From an uncultured Saprospiraceae bacterium (GTDB taxonomy: Bacteria > Bacteroidota > Bacteroidia > Chitinophagales > Saprospiraceae): a DNA stretch of 7,605 bases. Position numbers and translations under genes: made by a program. This document shows, piece after piece, positions 5,647 through 7,605 of the stretch (within the stretch, counting starts at the first letter, position 1; each line of letters opens with the position of its first letter). The stretch lies in assembly GCA_937930625.1 (NCBI GenBank), contig CALHBW010000195.1, positions 1-7,605 on the forward strand, in the 5' to 3' direction. A model generated the notes under the pieces. It saw only the letters and a program-made list of their open reading frames with translations. It was not told where the DNA came from and ran no database searches.

Positions 5647-5663
5647 ATTATTTCAGAAATAAT
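5647..5663. promoter_or_regulatory. 17-bp palindrome, candidate operator
   Basis: ATTATTTC-A-GAAATAAT is a perfect 8-bp inverted repeat around a single central base. It sits 14 bp upstream of the minus-strand -7 box, overlapping the expected -33 region of the aldehyde dehydrogenase promoter, where a repressor or activator dimer could bind. The bias to A and T makes chance palindromes likelier, so the call is tentative. Confidence 0.35.
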
Positions 5664-5917
5664 AAATTGACTGTTTTATCCATACGGAAATAACAATGAA
5701 ACTGTCATTGAGTTGACATTAAAAGCCACCTTTTTTTCCGAAACTTGCGACTTGTTTTTTTGTTTATTGAAATAGGTCTTATTTTCACCCAAATTTCATG
5801 CAAGTATAAATTTGTATTTGAAAATCAATAGATTAGGGACATTCAAAAAATAATTTTGACATTTGAGCGTTCCTTTTGACTGGATTTCTAATAGAACGAA
5901 TAACTTACAATGTGTTC

Positions 5918-6043
5918 GCCAATTTTGAATTTTGAATGAATAATTTTGAATGATAAAAAACATTCAATTTGTTAATTATTAATTATCAATAAAAAACAAA
6001 GTAAAATTTAAATTTATTTGTCATTCAAAATTCAAAATTTGGC
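5918..6043. repeat. inverted repeat with TTTTGAAT units upstream of the DinB gene
   Basis: The left arm (5918-5939, GCCAATTTTGAATTTTGAAT then GA) and the right arm (6021-6043) are reverse complements except for one extra base, giving a stem of 22 bp; similarity continues a little outward (TGTGTTC against TGTCTTT). Each arm holds two TTTTGAAT-type units, and a further copy sits just inside the left arm. The 81-nt loop is nearly all A and T. The right arm ends about 14-21 nt before the ATG at 6065. Confidence 0.85.
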
Positions 6044-6064
6044 AAAGACATTGAACTTAACTAT

Positions 6065-6580
6065 ATGAATTTAAAAAAAGATACGGAAGGCATCATTCAG
6101 CAGGTCTGTAATTTGCTACATAGAATGGACGATGAAATGTTTGCCCAACCGTTAGAGGTATTTTCCGACAGTTCCATCGGGTCGCACATTCGCCATATTC
6201 ATGGATTTTATGCCTGTTTGATACGAGGTGCAGAATCGGGTGTGGTCAATTATGACAAACGTGAGCGCGACCTTCGCATACAGACGGAAACGATGTATTG
6301 CGATAAGAATTTTTGCAGTCTCGTACCGCATATCAGCCAATTGGATTTGCAACAACCCGTAACCGTATTGCAAGGGATGTACACTTCTGATGCAATTAAT
6401 GGTGATGGTATTGCCTCTAGTATTGGGCGCGAACTGATTTATACCTTCGAACATGCTATCCATCACCTTGCTATCGTCAAAATGGGATTACGGGTACATT
6501 TCCCTGATTTTCAGGTAGATGCGAATTTGGGCGTCGCGCCTTCCACCATCGAATATCGCCAAAGTGTATGTGCACAGTAA
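6065..6580 (+). CDS. DinB-like superfamily protein
   Basis: 171 residues, the usual size of DinB/YfiT-like four-helix proteins, which coordinate a metal with three histidines and in characterised members act in thiol-dependent or transferase chemistry. SSIGSHIRHIHGFY (37-49) carries the first histidines (41, 44, 46), and GRELIYTFEHAIHHLAIVKM (121-140) carries His130, His133 and His134 in the conserved HAIHH motif. The C-terminal GVAPST is also typical. The metal set therefore looks complete; the substrate is unknown. There is no signal peptide. This is not the E. coli DinB DNA polymerase, only the same historical name. The stop codon overlaps the start of the NRDE gene by 13 bp (6568-6580), so the two are translationally coupled and probably work together. 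A long inverted repeat lies directly upstream. Confidence 0.9.
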   Translation: MNLKKDTEGIIQQVCNLLHRMDDEMFAQPLEVFSDSSIGSHIRHIHGFYACLIRGAESGVVNYDKRERDLRIQTETMYCDKNFCSLVPHISQLDLQQPVTVLQGMYTSDAINGDGIASSIGRELIYTFEHAIHHLAIVKMGLRVHFPDFQVDANLGVAPSTIEYRQSVCAQ

Positions 6581-7299
6581 CTTATTTACCACTTGCCGAA
6601 GACCGTTTTATCCTCACGTCTAATCGCGATGAAGGTGTAATGCGTAAACCCGCACTCAAGCCCCAAGTGTATGATGTAGCAGGAAAACAGGTTATGTTTC
6701 CGAAAGATGGCGAAGCAGGTGGAACTTGGATTGGTACGACTCCATACGGGCGCGTAGTGTGCCTGATGAATGGCGCATTTGTACGCCATGAGCGCGAATT
6801 GCCGTATCGAATGAGTCGCGGACAGGTCGTATTGGATGCTTTGACGGCAGATAATTTAGAAGATTTTTTGCAAAATTATTTTTTGGAAAAAATAGAACCT
6901 TTTACGATTGTTGCTTTTGATTGGGAAGGTGAATTTCAGCGTTGGGAATTGCGTTGGGATGGAAAGCAAAGGCATATTAAAGCACTCGCGCACGAACCGC
7001 AAATTTGGTCTTCATCGACTTTGTATGATGATGAAATGCACAATAAACGCAAAAAATGGTTTGCCGAATGGCTTTCAAAAAATACTGATTATCAAGCAGA
7101 TAAAATACGAAATTTCCACAAAACCGCAGGAGATGGCAATCCCATCACCGACCTACGCACCGAACGCGGTTTCCTACGGACTGTTAGCGTAACGACAATA
7201 GAAAAATCAGATTCAACCGTAAAAATGACCTACGAAGACCTTCGCACAGAGACTACCGATACTGCCGAATTTCCGGTATTTACATTAGCAAAAGTTTAG
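6568..7299 (+). CDS. NRDE family protein (TANGO2-like)
   Basis: 243 residues, normal for the bacterial NRDE/TANGO2 family. It begins MCTVTYLPL, placing Cys2 at the N-terminus after methionine removal, and carries the name-giving SNRDE at residues 18-22. FPKDGEAGGTWIG (44-56) and a central hydrophobic segment with WSSSTLYD follow, all family hallmarks. The N-terminal Cys and the fold suggest an Ntn-hydrolase relation, but the biochemical role is unsettled; eukaryotic TANGO2 has been tied to heme and lipid handling. No signal peptide is visible. The start is firm because the family always begins MC; it overlaps the DinB gene by 13 bp in another frame, so expression is coupled. Pairing of DinB-like and NRDE genes is something I recall from other genomes, suggesting a shared pathway, but I cannot name it. 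No clear intrinsic terminator follows. Confidence 0.94.
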   Translation: MCTVTYLPLAEDRFILTSNRDEGVMRKPALKPQVYDVAGKQVMFPKDGEAGGTWIGTTPYGRVVCLMNGAFVRHERELPYRMSRGQVVLDALTADNLEDFLQNYFLEKIEPFTIVAFDWEGEFQRWELRWDGKQRHIKALAHEPQIWSSSTLYDDEMHNKRKKWFAEWLSKNTDYQADKIRNFHKTAGDGNPITDLRTERGFLRTVSVTTIEKSDSTVKMTYEDLRTETTDTAEFPVFTLAKV

Positions 7300-7350
7300 T
7301 AACGAGCAAATAATAAGTTCCCGATTTCGACGAGGTTATTTTGCGCTTCC

Positions 7351-7364
7351 CCGATAGCTATCGG
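7351..7364. repeat. 14-bp perfect palindrome CCGATAGCTATCGG
   Basis: CCGATAG followed directly by CTATCGG, about 50 bp after the NRDE stop in otherwise AT-rich DNA. I recall very similar CCGATAGCTATCGG sequences as common intergenic palindromes in Bacteroidota genomes. There is no T-tract, so it is not a standard terminator. Confidence 0.6.
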
Positions 7365-7433
7365 ATATGCGTCAGATTTAAATATATTCAACTTGTATCT
7401 ACTTGATTAACAATAATTTACAAATAATATTGA

Positions 7434-7488
7434 AATTAGAACGGGAATCAATCTCCCCCTTTGGAGGCAGGGCTGTTAAGTTCTAATT
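7434..7488. repeat. nested inverted repeat, possible MITE or REP remnant
   Basis: AATTAGAAC (7434-7442) and GTTCTAATT (7480-7488) are perfect 9-bp inverted ends of a 55-bp segment. Its interior contains CTCCCCCTTTGGAGG, a GC-rich partial palindrome unlike the surrounding DNA. That core resembles a dispersed intergenic repeat I associate with Bacteroidota. No target duplication is obvious. Confidence 0.4.
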
Positions 7489-7569
7489 GTCCAAATAAAA
7501 GGTAAACTTTTTTCAAAAAAATTGTAAACCCATACTAAGTTCATTGATATTGTGGAAAAATAAAGTTTT

Positions 7570-7605
7570 ATGAATCTAATGACGATTTTAGAAGAAGGTG
7601 TAAAA
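7570..7605 (+). CDS. possible start of a gene running off the right edge
   Basis: From the ATG at 7570, 12 codons (MNLMTILEEGVK) are open to the end of the window; a second in-frame ATG is at 7579. An A- and T-rich stretch without Shine-Dalgarno precedes it, as at the other starts here. Twelve residues are too few to identify a family, and no clear promoter was found. Confidence 0.35.
   Translation, partial: MNLMTILEEGVK

Larger units (their letters stand above)
5512..6064. other. 553 bp divergent intergenic region, aldehyde dehydrogenase / DinB
   Basis: I find no gene here. It holds a REPIN-like element (5521-5617), a minus-strand -7 box (5625-5632), a 17-bp palindrome (5647-5663), a small hairpin (CAATGA/TCATTG, 5694-5710) and a long inverted repeat (5918-6043) before the DinB gene. 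Perfect plus-strand TAnnTTTG matches occur at 5807-5814, 5851-5858 and 5941-5948. None has a convincing -33 element, and in DNA this AT-rich I cannot say which drives the DinB-NRDE pair. Confidence 0.75.

Noticed and set aside
5807..5948. Three plus-strand TAnnTTTG boxes as DinB promoters
   Set aside because: None has a TTG at 17-23 nt upstream, and matches are expected by chance in such AT-rich DNA; noted but not annotated individually.
6152..6466. 104-codon minus-strand open frame within the DinB gene
   Set aside because: Antisense shadow of a gene with an intact three-histidine motif set.
7302..7346. Hairpin GCAAATAA / TTATTTTGC as terminator of the DinB-NRDE operon
   Set aside because: The stem is short with a bulge, the loop is over 20 nt, and no T-tract follows.

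Overview
The window looks like a chromosomal segment of a Bacteroidota bacterium, probably from the Chitinophagales, Saprospirales or Sphingobacteriales side. The lineage is inferred. What the sequence shows: several perfect TAnnTTTG boxes (the Bacteroidota -7 element) sit upstream of genes, there are no Shine-Dalgarno sequences before start codons, the intergenic DNA is very AT-rich, and the proteins read like Bacteroidota family members. I saw no tRNA, rRNA, CRISPR array, transposase or phage gene.

Layout. 1-1320 (minus strand): sixA (phosphohistidine phosphatase) followed by the first third of ppk1 (polyphosphate kinase 1), which runs off the left edge; they look like one transcription unit. 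1321-1836: 516 bp without a gene, filled by two inverted-repeat structures and facing promoters. 1837-2934 (plus): ychF/OLA1-type ATPase, closed by a strong intrinsic terminator. 3151-4147 (plus): a two-gene cassette of a small uncharacterised protein and a protein resembling the DUF7689 family with a possible Cys/His catalytic set; it has its own promoter and lower GC than ychF in the lines I counted. 4093-5511 (minus): an ALDH3-like aldehyde dehydrogenase, convergent with and overlapping the cassette. 5512-6064: 553 bp without a gene, holding a REPIN-like element, a palindrome that could be an operator and another long inverted repeat. 6065-7299 (plus): a DinB-like protein and an NRDE (TANGO2-like) protein, overlapping by 13 bp. 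7300-7569: palindromic and nested inverted-repeat remnants, then a possible start of another gene at 7570.

The protein genes are mostly ordinary housekeeping or accessory metabolism, apart from the uncharacterised cassette. The unusual signal is in the intergenic DNA. Five gene starts (ppk1, sixA, ychF, the aldehyde dehydrogenase, the DinB gene) each have, 3 to about 21 nt upstream, one arm of an inverted repeat. Four of these repeats are made of short degenerate tandem units (7, 8 or 8-9 nt) whose sequence differs at every locus while the layout stays the same; the fifth is a pair of REP-like palindromes. The ychF example is the most extreme: 75 nt arms matching at 72 positions around an 88-nt AT-rich loop, apparently all inside the mRNA leader. 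A lone array of 7-mers at 4068-4095 covers the ends of two convergent genes and supplies one of their stop codons.
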